The notes beneath the pieces were generated by a model. The model made no database searches. It worked only from the letters and a program-made list of their open reading frames with translations, and was not told the DNA's origin. 64,000 nt of DNA, taken from an uncultured Bacteroidales bacterium. Lineage in GTDB: Bacteria > Bacteroidota > Bacteroidia > Bacteroidales > F082. Each line of letters starts with the position of its first letter. Positions within the stretch are counted from its first letter, which is position 1. The stretch spans positions 95,042 through 159,041 of the forward strand of contig CAMZJA010000003.1 of NCBI GenBank assembly GCA_947307415.1, read 5' to 3'. Below are positions 45,362 to 53,681 of the stretch, one piece after another. The position numbers and the translations under genes were made by a program.

Positions 45362-46204
45362 ATGAAAACTCCTAATTATCTGAAAAAAGGCTCGAAAATC
45401 GCTCTCGTGGCGCCGGCAAGGAAGATTGGGCGCGATGAGATTGCGGCGGCTGTGAAATGGATCGAAGAAAAAGACTTTCTGGCCATTTACGACGACCGCT
45501 TATTCGCTGAGTATCACCAACTTGCAGGTGATGACGACTTCCGTGCGAGCGTGTTGCAAGATTATCTCGACAGAGATGATATCGACGCGATTTTTTGTGT
45601 GCGAGGCGGCTATGGAACTATTAGAATTGTTGATAAACTCGACTTCACAAAATTTGCAAAACATCCGAAATGGATTGTCGGATACAGCGACGTGACAGTG
45701 CTTCATGCCAAGATGCAACAGCTTGGTTATCAGAGCATTCATGGGACGATGGCAATAAATTTTCCAACTAATACACCAGAAGCGTTGGAATCGTTGTATA
45801 ATGCATTAACAGGAAAATGGCACACCGTAGAGACGCGCCATGGCACGTCTCTACAATCGTTCGATGGCACACCAATCGTCGGCGGAAACCTCTCTGTTTT
45901 ATATTCGATGTTGGGTTCCGACCTGTTTCCGGAAACGGATGGAAAGATATTGTTTATCGAGGATTTAGATGAATATCTTTATCATATCGACCGCATGATG
46001 ATGGGGCTGAAACGCGCGGGAAAACTGGCAAATATCAAGGCTTTAATGGTCGGGGCGTTCAGCGACATGCACGACAATACTATTCCGTTTGGCATGACTG
46101 CCAAGGAGATAATTTTCGAGAAAGTGAAAGAATACGGATATCCGGTTATTTGGGATTACCCGGCGGGACATATTGACGATAACAGAGCTATAGTTTTAGG
46201 CTAA
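45362..46204 (+). CDS. ldcA: LD-carboxypeptidase (S66 family)
   Basis: 280 residues, cytoplasmic serine peptidase that removes the terminal D-alanine from recycled murein tetrapeptides. The N-terminal domain has IALVAPARKIG and CVRGGYGTIRIVD; the nucleophile serine lies in GYSDVTVLH (about 103-110); the C-terminal domain has IVGGNLSVLYSMLGS, FIEDLDEYLYHIDRM and the catalytic His in YPAGHIDDN. Residues about 156-165 (VETRHGTSLQ) are encoded by a 28-bp palindrome that is not part of the family's conserved sequence, inserted in a linker before the second domain. The frame is intact. Confidence 0.9.
   Translation: MKTPNYLKKGSKIALVAPARKIGRDEIAAAVKWIEEKDFLAIYDDRLFAEYHQLAGDDDFRASVLQDYLDRDDIDAIFCVRGGYGTIRIVDKLDFTKFAKHPKWIVGYSDVTVLHAKMQQLGYQSIHGTMAINFPTNTPEALESLYNALTGKWHTVETRHGTSLQSFDGTPIVGGNLSVLYSMLGSDLFPETDGKILFIEDLDEYLYHIDRMMMGLKRAGKLANIKALMVGAFSDMHDNTIPFGMTAKEIIFEKVKEYGYPVIWDYPAGHIDDNRAIVLG
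45827..45854. repeat. 28-bp palindrome inserted in frame in ldcA
   Basis: GTAGAGACGCGCCA joined to TGGCACGTCTCTAC; the arms pair at 13 of 14 positions. Similar GTAGAGACG palindromes are known as dispersed small repeats in several bacterial phyla. It sits in the interdomain linker of ldcA and keeps the reading frame. Confidence 0.8.
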
Positions 46205-46205
46205 A

Positions 46206-47867
46206 CTAATTTAACACTTCATCGGCCATACCTAAAACGGTCAGTGCCATAAGTTTTTCAAGCACAATACGACTGTTGAACAAGGTTTCAACCTCTTTAG
46301 TCAGTATTTTATTTTCTGCAATCAGAGATATTTTTTGATCGTAATAATCATTAATAAACGCTCTCATTTCCGAGTCGGTGTCGTACCAATATTCATATGG
46401 ATTCATTGAGGAATCTGACCTTGATCGTGACTTTACAAATCCTAGTTTAAATAATGTTTTCCTTATGACTCTCAAACCTTTATGAAAAACGTACGATACT
46501 AAATCCATGGTTTTTTCGAAGGTTGTGACGGGTTCGCGATGGCGGCTTGTAGGCACTTCCAACGCTTCAGGATGATATTTTCTGACCCATTCCCAATACA
46601 AATTGTGATGGCGGCGCATGCCTGACGGCAATGAAAAACAAAACTCTATAAGATCTACATCGAGAAATGGCGACAATGCAAAAGTATATTGTTTCCTGTT
46701 AAACCAAGATGCCATAATACCCATGAATCCACGTGTGTACAAGCCATAAACGCCGTTGTCGTGGTTCTCTGAGTTAGGATTATACCGCAAAGGTAGGATA
46801 TGCGCAAGACGCAGCGATTCAACGTTTTCATCAAAATCATCGTGTTTGATGTAAGAACCACCTATCACACCATCACCCATCAGGCCTGTTTGTTCGGTTC
46901 CATACCGACTAAAATCAATTTTCGAAAGCAAACGCGCTCCTCCAGTAATTCCGGTAAATAAATATGTGCCATAATTTCCACGAAGCAGTTCCTTGATGTC
47001 GAAAACAAATTTATGGTCATCCAAAGGCTCAAAAATAAACTTATTTCCGAAAAATTTTGCAGCTGCCTTGGCAAGCAATTCCTCTTCGCTACCCGATTGA
47101 CTATAACTTATATTTGTAAAATTTGAATAACCCAGCTTTTTAGCGACACAGTTCACCATCCTCGAATCGAGTCCCGCACTCATGTCGACTAAATGCTGTG
47201 TAAAACCGTATTCCAAATCTTTGTCAAAACAACGGCGCACTGCTTGTTTGAAAAGCTTATCTATTGTTTCAATGGCTTCGTCGTCCGACAACTGAATTGT
47301 ATCTTTTTTGAAACTATGATAACGTTTTTCTATCCATTCGCCATTATTCAAATACAAAGCTTTTCCTGCACATAAACGCTTTATTTCTTTGGCAAAAGTG
47401 GTACCGTCGATGAGATATCCGAATGTAAGCATCCAATGTGCCGCCTTTTCATCATATAAAACTGAAATTTTCTGTTCTTTAAGAAAATCCAATAATATTG
47501 TAAAATTCGATGAAAATATTTGAATTTTCTCAGAAATATAATAAAAAACCGCCGATTCTCCAGTCTGATTAGTGAAAACCACCGATTGACAGCTTTTCTT
47601 GTCAAAAAACATGCCCGTAAAAGGTCCTCTGAAGGCGGTAAAGAAGTCATTGGGGTTCATTTGACGCATTTTCAGAACCAACTCGATCAAATTTTCGGTC
47701 TGATATTTTTCAAAAAGTTCTTTTTTGTTAAGAATAAGTCCGTCTAATACAACCAATTCTGTATACGTTTCGGCAAGTATGCAATCATTCGCAAAACGGC
47801 ATTCACCTTTTACATGTAAAATCGGGTTGTTGTTTTCAACGCAAACAAGCCATTCATTCATAATCAA
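46206..47867 (-). CDS. asparagine-synthase-like protein without an active glutaminase site
   Basis: 553 residues. The N-terminal half (about 1-190) resembles the AsnB glutamine-amidotransferase fold, but the protein begins MIMNEWLV, with no cysteine at the catalytic second position. The C-terminal half (about 195-500) carries the ATP-pyrophosphatase loop as LVDMSAGLDSRMV (about 230-242; SGGLDS in true enzymes) plus the later SPFLDVDLIEFCFSLP. Such AsnB-like proteins without glutaminase often adenylate and amidate, or cyclise, another substrate, for example in surface-polysaccharide or small-molecule pathways. Substrate unknown. It follows radA by four bases and converges with ldcA with a one-base gap. 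Confidence 0.75.
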   Translation of the reverse strand: MIMNEWLVCVENNNPILHVKGECRFANDCILAETYTELVVLDGLILNKKELFEKYQTENLIELVLKMRQMNPNDFFTAFRGPFTGMFFDKKSCQSVVFTNQTGESAVFYYISEKIQIFSSNFTILLDFLKEQKISVLYDEKAAHWMLTFGYLIDGTTFAKEIKRLCAGKALYLNNGEWIEKRYHSFKKDTIQLSDDEAIETIDKLFKQAVRRCFDKDLEYGFTQHLVDMSAGLDSRMVNCVAKKLGYSNFTNISYSQSGSEEELLAKAAAKFFGNKFIFEPLDDHKFVFDIKELLRGNYGTYLFTGITGGARLLSKIDFSRYGTEQTGLMGDGVIGGSYIKHDDFDENVESLRLAHILPLRYNPNSENHDNGVYGLYTRGFMGIMASWFNRKQYTFALSPFLDVDLIEFCFSLPSGMRRHHNLYWEWVRKYHPEALEVPTSRHREPVTTFEKTMDLVSYVFHKGLRVIRKTLFKLGFVKSRSRSDSSMNPYEYWYDTDSEMRAFINDYYDQKISLIAENKILTKEVETLFNSRIVLEKLMALTVLGMADEVLN

Positions 47868-47871
47868 TTAA

Positions 47872-49242
47872 CTAAAACAGTTCTTTAAAGAGTTGCCCTA
47901 TCGTTGCAATCGGCACCACTTTTATCTTGTATTTGCTGGTGTCGAGGCCTTTTACGCTATATTTCGAGACGAAAATCTTATCGAAACCGAGTTTGTCGGC
48001 CTCGGCGATACGAGCTTCAACACGGTTGACAGCACGAACCTCGCCTGAAAGTCCGACCTCAGCTGCAAAAGCGCACCTGCCATCAATAGCGACATCTTCG
48101 CTCGACGACAAAACCGCAGCCACTACTGCTAGATCCATTGCAGGGTCATCGACACGCAAGCCGCCTGCGATGTTCAGAAACACATCTTTGGCACCGAGAC
48201 GGAAGCCGGCACGTTTTTCAAGCACCGCCAGAAGCATATTCAATCTTCTGATGTCGAAGCCTGTGCTCGACCTCTGCGGTGTTCCGTAAGCCGCAGAGCT
48301 CACCAACGCCTGCGTCTCCACAAGCATGGGGCGTAGACCTTCGACCATAGCCGCTATTGCGATGCCACTGACAGCCGTCTCACGCTGTGAAAGCAATATT
48401 TCGCTCGGGTTTTTAACTTCTCGCAAACCTTCAGCATTCATCTCGAAAATGCCGAGTTCCGACGACGAGCCGAAACGGTTTTTCACCGTTCTTAAAATAC
48501 GGAATCCATAATGGCGGTCGCCTTCAAACTGCAACACAGTGTCGACGATATGTTCCAAAATCTTTGGTCCTGCGATGGTGCCGTCTTTGGTGATGTGACC
48601 TATCAAAAACACTGGAACATGAAACGTCTTGGCGATTTTATTCATTTCGGCCGCCGTTTCACGAATCTGACTGATGCTGCCTGCTGTTGCCTCCACCGAC
48701 GGCGACTCCAACGTCTGGATCGAGTCGATAATCATAATGTCGGGCATCACATCTTTAAAGTGTTTTAAGATGTTTTGAGTATCAGTCTCGTTTAGTATCA
48801 AGCAGTTATCGTTTTTGATACCGATTCTGTCGGCTCGCATTTTTATCTGTTGCTGGCTCTCCTCACCCGATACGTAAAGAACCTTTTTGTTATTGATTCT
48901 CAACGCCATCTGCAGCAGTAACGTCGATTTTCCAATGCCTGGCTCGCCACCGAGAAGAACCAACGATCCTGGAACGAGTCCGCCGCCGAGCACGCGGTTC
49001 AGCTCCTCGTAACCCATATCGATACGTTCCTCTTGAGCGCTTGTGACCTCTCGAATTGGAGTTGGCTTACTTTTAAAGTTCTGAAAATCAATATCTTTTG
49101 AAACGGTTTTGCTGTCTTTTCCCGTCACCACCGTCTCTTCCACATAGCTGTTCCACGCTCCACATGCAGGGCAATGACCCATCCATTTCGGTGACTCATT
49201 GCCACATTCCTTGCAGAAAAATACCGTTTTTGTCTTTGCCAT
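47872..49242 (-). CDS. radA: DNA repair ATPase RadA
   Basis: 456 residues; a RecA-like motor that promotes branch migration in recombination. Zinc finger cysteines C10, C13, C24, C27 (CKECGNESPKWMGHCPAC), Walker A GGEPGIGKST (about 96-105), the diagnostic KNRFG motif (about 251-255) and a C-terminal Lon-protease-like domain (about 330-456, without the protease serine) are present. Canonical length. It lies four bases after the M28 peptidase gene. Confidence 0.96.
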   Translation of the reverse strand: MAKTKTVFFCKECGNESPKWMGHCPACGAWNSYVEETVVTGKDSKTVSKDIDFQNFKSKPTPIREVTSAQEERIDMGYEELNRVLGGGLVPGSLVLLGGEPGIGKSTLLLQMALRINNKKVLYVSGEESQQQIKMRADRIGIKNDNCLILNETDTQNILKHFKDVMPDIMIIDSIQTLESPSVEATAGSISQIRETAAEMNKIAKTFHVPVFLIGHITKDGTIAGPKILEHIVDTVLQFEGDRHYGFRILRTVKNRFGSSSELGIFEMNAEGLREVKNPSEILLSQRETAVSGIAIAAMVEGLRPMLVETQALVSSAAYGTPQRSSTGFDIRRLNMLLAVLEKRAGFRLGAKDVFLNIAGGLRVDDPAMDLAVVAAVLSSSEDVAIDGRCAFAAEVGLSGEVRAVNRVEARIAEADKLGFDKIFVSKYSVKGLDTSKYKIKVVPIATIGQLFKELF

Positions 49243-49246
49243 AATT

Positions 49247-50734
49247 TTATTCCTTCACAAATTTCTTTGTCACAACATTACCGTTTTTCATCACAAAACG
49301 AATCATGTAAACTCCTGATTTTAAGTTATTTACAGAGATTTTGTCGATATTTGTCGATACTGTTTTTTCGCTATAAACCGGACGTCCCATCAGGTCATAA
49401 ACATCATAACGAACCACTTCGTCATCAATGTTATTGATTTCGGAAACATTGGTGTGATCGACAACAGTAGCTATCTCCGCCAAGCATCCGATATTCATCT
49501 GGCAGTAACGCTGACCCATTTCGAAACTATTGACACTCTGTCCTATCATATCGTTTGGGGTGTGGATATATGGACTATAATGATCGACATCTTCGAAAGG
49601 ATATATTCCCATATAACCATTGTTGTTGAATGATGTATGGTCACTGTCGCCACCCGACAAACTGACATGACGCACTGGCATTTCAGTGAAATAAACATTG
49701 GCCACATTCATATAATAATCGCCGATTTGTGCCACTGAATTAGGATAAATACAGTCGATATGTATCTGATCTCCATAGAGATAGCCATTCATATCGTTGT
49801 TGAAATATCCCAAAATCTGCATTTCTTGCTGATGGCAACGTGAAGCATAGGCCGCACTGCCGTAGAGACCCATCTCCTCGCAGCCATAAGCGCAGTAAAT
49901 AATAGAATATTCAAACTCATACTGTGTCATGATTCTTGCGCTTTCAAGCACGCTGGCCACACCTGTGGCGTTGTCGTCGGCGCCAGGACAGTTACCAGAT
50001 CCATACATCGCCTCATATGAGAATGAATCGAAGTGACTGCCACAAACGACATAAACATCAGGATAAAGCGTACCGCGTTGAATACCAATAACATTTGGTG
50101 CCGCTTCCCCACTGCCTGTCCAAGTGCTGGCATAAAATGGCTGTTGCTCAACCTCAAGACCGAGAGCCTCCATTTGACCGGCAATCCAGTCGGAGGCATC
50201 AAACGCGTTTTGTGAATTCCACATACGGCTCTGATAATCCTGCAAGTGCTGAACTGTAGCCTCAAGTGAGTCCATATTAACCTTATTCATCATCTCACGG
50301 ATAATGGCGTTTTCCTCAGTAACAACAGGGAAATCACGAGTTGCGACAGGTAATTTTGCCTCTTTATTGAAAATAGCTATAGCGCCATCGTTCTTGTATG
50401 GTATGGCTATGCCTTTAACAATCAAAAAGTTAGATGTTTGTAACAATGCTTCTCCATCACCGAGATAGTTTTGCTGTTCTGCTTGAGGACAATAAACCAA
50501 TGTATAAACGTCATTGTCGGAAAATGCCTGAGGATCCAACACTTTCATGCTTTCATCAACAGTTTTGGCTGTCGCAAGCACGAAATTGTCGTTGTAGTAA
50601 TGAATCATTAAGTTTGAATTGTTAAACAGATTTTCTGTTTCCTGTTGATTATCGGTGTTTATCATCACAAAACTTTGTGCGAAACCCAATGTCGCAATCA
50701 ACAATAATGTTAATAAGGTAATGGTTTTTTTCAT
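49247..50734 (-). CDS. secreted M28-family zinc aminopeptidase with T9SS sorting domain
   Basis: 495 residues. Signal peptide (MKKTITLLTLLLIATLGFAQ), N-terminal region (about 20-180), then an M28 peptidase domain (about 185-415) with metal-binding residues in VCGSHFDSF (about 230-238), GADDNATGVAS (about 255) and YGCEEMGLYGS (about 286), and a late ligand His in FEDVDHYSPYIHTPND. A C-terminal T9SS type A domain (about 420-495, VYDLMGRPVYSEK and MIRFVMKNGNVVTKKF) directs secretion. It probably removes N-terminal residues from peptides outside the cell. The 58-bp element lies upstream, between it and lutB. Confidence 0.9.
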   Translation of the reverse strand: MKKTITLLTLLLIATLGFAQSFVMINTDNQQETENLFNNSNLMIHYYNDNFVLATAKTVDESMKVLDPQAFSDNDVYTLVYCPQAEQQNYLGDGEALLQTSNFLIVKGIAIPYKNDGAIAIFNKEAKLPVATRDFPVVTEENAIIREMMNKVNMDSLEATVQHLQDYQSRMWNSQNAFDASDWIAGQMEALGLEVEQQPFYASTWTGSGEAAPNVIGIQRGTLYPDVYVVCGSHFDSFSYEAMYGSGNCPGADDNATGVASVLESARIMTQYEFEYSIIYCAYGCEEMGLYGSAAYASRCHQQEMQILGYFNNDMNGYLYGDQIHIDCIYPNSVAQIGDYYMNVANVYFTEMPVRHVSLSGGDSDHTSFNNNGYMGIYPFEDVDHYSPYIHTPNDMIGQSVNSFEMGQRYCQMNIGCLAEIATVVDHTNVSEINNIDDEVVRYDVYDLMGRPVYSEKTVSTNIDKISVNNLKSGVYMIRFVMKNGNVVTKKFVKE

Positions 50735-50783
50735 AGTTTTAATTTTAAATATTAATTTTAAGTTTATTTAAATATGTCAAAAA

Positions 50784-50841
50784 GTCGAATTTTTTCAAAT
50801 TTCGTCACAAATAGACGAATTTCGTCACAAAATAGTATCTA
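50784..50841 (-). repeat. 58-bp dispersed element, copy B
   Basis: Opposite-strand copy of 34084-34141, 53 of 58 positions identical, no gaps. It begins with the TAG stop codon of lutB (TAGATACTATTTTGTGA) and holds TTTGTGACGAAAT twice with a 20-base period. Confidence 0.85.
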
Positions 50842-52218
50842 TTGGTCGAAATTATTAATTTCTCGATACATCTCCGAAAAACTCTTTTCGGCAAACATCG
50901 GTATCTCACGATGAGCGCCCCAGGTCTTTTTTATCATCTGTTTCAACTCAACTCTATTGAAAAACTCTTTGGTCTTATCCATTTCTTTGCGGTTTAATAC
51001 TCTTTTCAAGATAAAGTTGAATACGCGTTTCTCACCCATCAAGGAGCTGTCTTCCTTTGTGATTTCCATTCTGTTTCTCAAAATCAGGTCGCTGATTTTA
51101 ATCTTCATCGGGCAATATTCCTCGCACTGATGGCATGATAAACACAGTGTCGCAAGATGAGCTGAATTTTCGTAATTATCAGATATTGATTGTATTACAC
51201 CAACGGGTCCAGGAAAAGCGTTATCGTAAACGTGACCGCCAATGGTGTTGAAAATCGGACAAACGCTGTGGCACGCCCCGCATTCAATACATGTCAGGAT
51301 ACGGCGCTGCTGTTCCTTCTCGAGCATCTTCGAGCGGTTATTGTCGACTAAAACCACATATAGCTTCTGATTTCTGAACTCGTCTTTTGCCGGTTTGCTT
51401 AAAATGGTGTAAAGCGATTTCACTTTATTTTTTGTAACCTCATAAAGCGATGAAAGTGGAAGCAGTACGCTCACGTCGTCGATAGACGGGATAAGCTTAT
51501 CAATCCCCACCAAAACTATATGAACATCGGCATTTGCCATCGATTTCAAGACATTTCCTTCGTTTTCTGAAAGGATGATATCTCCAGTATCAGCAACGAA
51601 GAAATCAGCGCTCGTGATAGCGGTGTCGGCATTTAAATATTTATCACTCAACACTTTACGAGTGACTGTAATAAGCTGTTTTGTTGAAAGATTTTCTTTT
51701 ACACCGAATTTCTCGGTAAAAGTCTCAGAAATATCTTCTTTTGTTCTGTGTGCCGCCGAATGTTTCGGATCAGAAGGGCGTTCGTTATATTGATAGCAAA
51801 TAAAATCGCCTGTGTCGGTTTCGGTAATGTTGACTTTTTTCATCTCAAGAAACGGCATCAAGCCAATTTCTTCAGCCAAGATACTTTTTGTTTTTATGAC
51901 ATTTTTAGCTTTTTCAGCATTTAATATGTCATAAATCATGTATTTGGCTTCTTCAGCATCACGAGCCCATTTAACAATACCGCCATTGTTGATAACATTA
52001 GTCTCAAAGTCAACAAGATATTTGTCGTAATACTTAAAAGCTTTGTTTCTTATATTAAATGCGCGATTTTTCTCAAGCTCAATATTTGCGTAATGATTGG
52101 CATAATCTTCAGCCACGCACATGAAAAAAATATAGCGGGCGAGCATCTTTTTTTGATGTTCCTCGTCGAAAGCTATATGCTTCACGTTCTGGTTAAAAAC
52201 TATACCTTTTTCTGTCAT
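50839..52218 (-). CDS. LutB-like iron-sulfur protein with LUD domain
   Basis: 459 residues. An N-terminal LUD domain (about 40-290) is followed by two 4Fe-4S motifs: CIECGACHSVCPIF (about 309-322) and CLSCHQCEEYCPMKI (about 356-370). LutB is one of three subunits (LutABC) of an L-lactate oxidising complex. Here the LutA and LutC genes are not next to it, so an orphan role or partners elsewhere are possible. Its ATG follows the rpiB stop with no gap; its TAG stop is inside the 58-bp element. Confidence 0.86.
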   Translation of the reverse strand: MTEKGIVFNQNVKHIAFDEEHQKKMLARYIFFMCVAEDYANHYANIELEKNRAFNIRNKAFKYYDKYLVDFETNVINNGGIVKWARDAEEAKYMIYDILNAEKAKNVIKTKSILAEEIGLMPFLEMKKVNITETDTGDFICYQYNERPSDPKHSAAHRTKEDISETFTEKFGVKENLSTKQLITVTRKVLSDKYLNADTAITSADFFVADTGDIILSENEGNVLKSMANADVHIVLVGIDKLIPSIDDVSVLLPLSSLYEVTKNKVKSLYTILSKPAKDEFRNQKLYVVLVDNNRSKMLEKEQQRRILTCIECGACHSVCPIFNTIGGHVYDNAFPGPVGVIQSISDNYENSAHLATLCLSCHQCEEYCPMKIKISDLILRNRMEITKEDSSLMGEKRVFNFILKRVLNRKEMDKTKEFFNRVELKQMIKKTWGAHREIPMFAEKSFSEMYREINNFDQ

Positions 52219-52653
52219 TTATATATCAATTTTTGCTATTCTTTTTGCATGGCGACCACCTTCAAAATCAGTTGTCAGATAAGCTTTAACGATATCCCAT
52301 GCCATTTCGTTGCTGATAAATCTGCCAGGCAATGCTAAAATATTTGCGTCGTTATGTTGGCGAGCCAGTTTTCCAAGTTCAACATTCCAGCAAAGAGCGG
52401 CACGCACATGCGGATGATGGTTGGCAGTCATCTGAGCTCCATTACCGCTGCCACATAAAATAATTCCGAGCGGATATTTTCCATCTTGAATATCTTGAGC
52501 TAAAGGATGTATCATATCAGGATAATCGACACTTTCCTCTGAAAAACAACCGTAATCTTTTATTTCATAACCACTATCTTTCAGTTTATCAATAAGATAC
52601 TGTTTCATGGCAAATCCGCCGTGGTCTGATGCTATAGGAATAATTTTATTCAT
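52219..52653 (-). CDS. rpiB: ribose-5-phosphate isomerase B
   Basis: 144 residues; interconverts ribose 5-phosphate and ribulose 5-phosphate in the pentose phosphate pathway. SDHGGFAMKQYL (about 8-19), YPDMIHPLAQDI and ILCGSGNGAQMTANHHPHVRA (in part; the active-site CGSG is at about 69) fit the RpiB/LacAB family, as does length. It is the first gene of the leftward run with lutB. Confidence 0.95.
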   Translation of the reverse strand: MNKIIPIASDHGGFAMKQYLIDKLKDSGYEIKDYGCFSEESVDYPDMIHPLAQDIQDGKYPLGIILCGSGNGAQMTANHHPHVRAALCWNVELGKLARQHNDANILALPGRFISNEMAWDIVKAYLTTDFEGGRHAKRIAKIDI

Positions 52654-52677
52654 ATCACAAATGTTGAAAAATTTTTA

Positions 52678-52685
52678 CAAAAATA
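52678..52685 (-). promoter_or_regulatory. promoter -7 box of rpiB
   Basis: Minus strand TATTTTTG, matching TAnnTTTG, 24 bases before the ATG at 52653. Confidence 0.45.
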
Positions 52686-52689
52686 AAAA

Positions 52690-53045
52690 AAATTTTGGAA
52701 TGTTAAACTGCTTTTTTGTTAATTTTGAACAAGTTATAAAAATGTAAAATTTTAACCAAATTTTTATCTCTTTGATTATCAATTTTTAAAAAATTATCAA
52801 CAAATTTTTAGTTAAAAGTGTTAATAAAATTTTGATAAAAAATGATAAAATTTTACGGTTGTTAATAACCTTAAAAATTGAAAATTTTTTAATAGTTATT
52901 TATTTGAATTTAACAGAAAAATCAACAGATTTCAACACTTTATAAGTTTGGTTTTTAATAACTTAAAGAGTTATCAACAGAGAGTTATCTATCTAATTTT
53001 TTATTAATTTTTTTCATTAATATTAATCAAAAAGTAAGTAGACAG
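52690..53045. other. AT-rich region with DnaA-box-like sites, candidate replication origin
   Basis: The 466-base gap between rpiB and mntP has no gene. It is very AT-rich with many long A and T runs, and contains TTATCAACA on the plus strand at 52794-52802 and 52971-52979 and TGTTAATAA (inverse of TTATTAACA) at 52819-52827 and 52860-52868. The DnaA-box consensus is TTATCCACA, so these have one or two mismatches. Genes to the left are mainly leftward and those to the right mainly rightward. Candidate only; dnaA is not adjacent. Confidence 0.4.
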
Positions 53046-53050
53046 AATGA

Positions 53051-53110
53051 GATTTCTACGCTCCCTTCGGTCGGTCGGAATGACAATAAAAAAAAGTCAG
53101 TTGGAATGAC
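53051..53110. repeat. degenerate REP-like element
   Basis: GATTTCTACGCTCCCTTCGG followed by TCGGTCGGAATGACA and, after an A-run, a second partial GTCAGTTGGAATGACA. It lies 3' of mntP. Confidence 0.6.
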
Positions 53111-53119
53111 AGGAGAAAG

Positions 53120-53680
53120 TTATAAAACACCTAGATGTTCGAGTAAAATTTTTGTTCCAATTAAAATAAGAATTAAGCCTCCTATGATGTTGGCTGGCTT
53201 CGAATATTTTGAACCGAAAAAGTTTCCGATTGCGACGCCGGCGAAACTAAAAATAAAAGTAGTCACTCCTATTATTAATATAGATGTCAAGATGTTGACT
53301 TGCAGAAAAGAGAATGTCACGCCGACAGCAAGAGCGTCGATGCTAGTTGCAATTGCCAGTAAAAACATTGTTTTAGCATCATTTTTGTTTGAATTTTCAT
53401 TTTCTTCATATTTAAAAGCTTCATAAATCATGTTTGCGCCAATCAAAAACAGAAGTCCGAAAGCAATCCAATGATCTATGTTGGTAATTAAACTTTCAAA
53501 TTGCTCGCCTAAAAAATAACCTATTAAAGGCATTAAGGCTTGAAAAAATCCAAACCAAATTCCGCATAAAAAAGCGGTTTTAAGTGAAAAAATTTTAGTT
53601 GTCAACCCTTTACAAATTGATACTGAAAAAGCATCCATTGAAAGGGCGACTGCCAAACTTAAAATTGTTAAAAAGCTCAT
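53120..53680 (-). CDS. mntP: manganese efflux pump MntP
   Basis: 186 residues with six transmembrane helices (about 1-22, 34-55, 63-82, 103-124, 130-150, 163-183). The repeated Asp-containing motifs of the family are present: AVALSMDAFSVSI in helix 1 and AIATSIDALAVGV in helix 4. It exports excess Mn2+. It starts one base after the M64 peptidase stop, so it is read from that gene's promoter, and no manganese riboswitch is visible. Confidence 0.93.
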   Translation of the reverse strand: MSFLTILSLAVALSMDAFSVSICKGLTTKIFSLKTAFLCGIWFGFFQALMPLIGYFLGEQFESLITNIDHWIAFGLLFLIGANMIYEAFKYEENENSNKNDAKTMFLLAIATSIDALAVGVTFSFLQVNILTSILIIGVTTFIFSFAGVAIGNFFGSKYSKPANIIGGLILILIGTKILLEHLGVL

Positions 53681-53681
53681 A

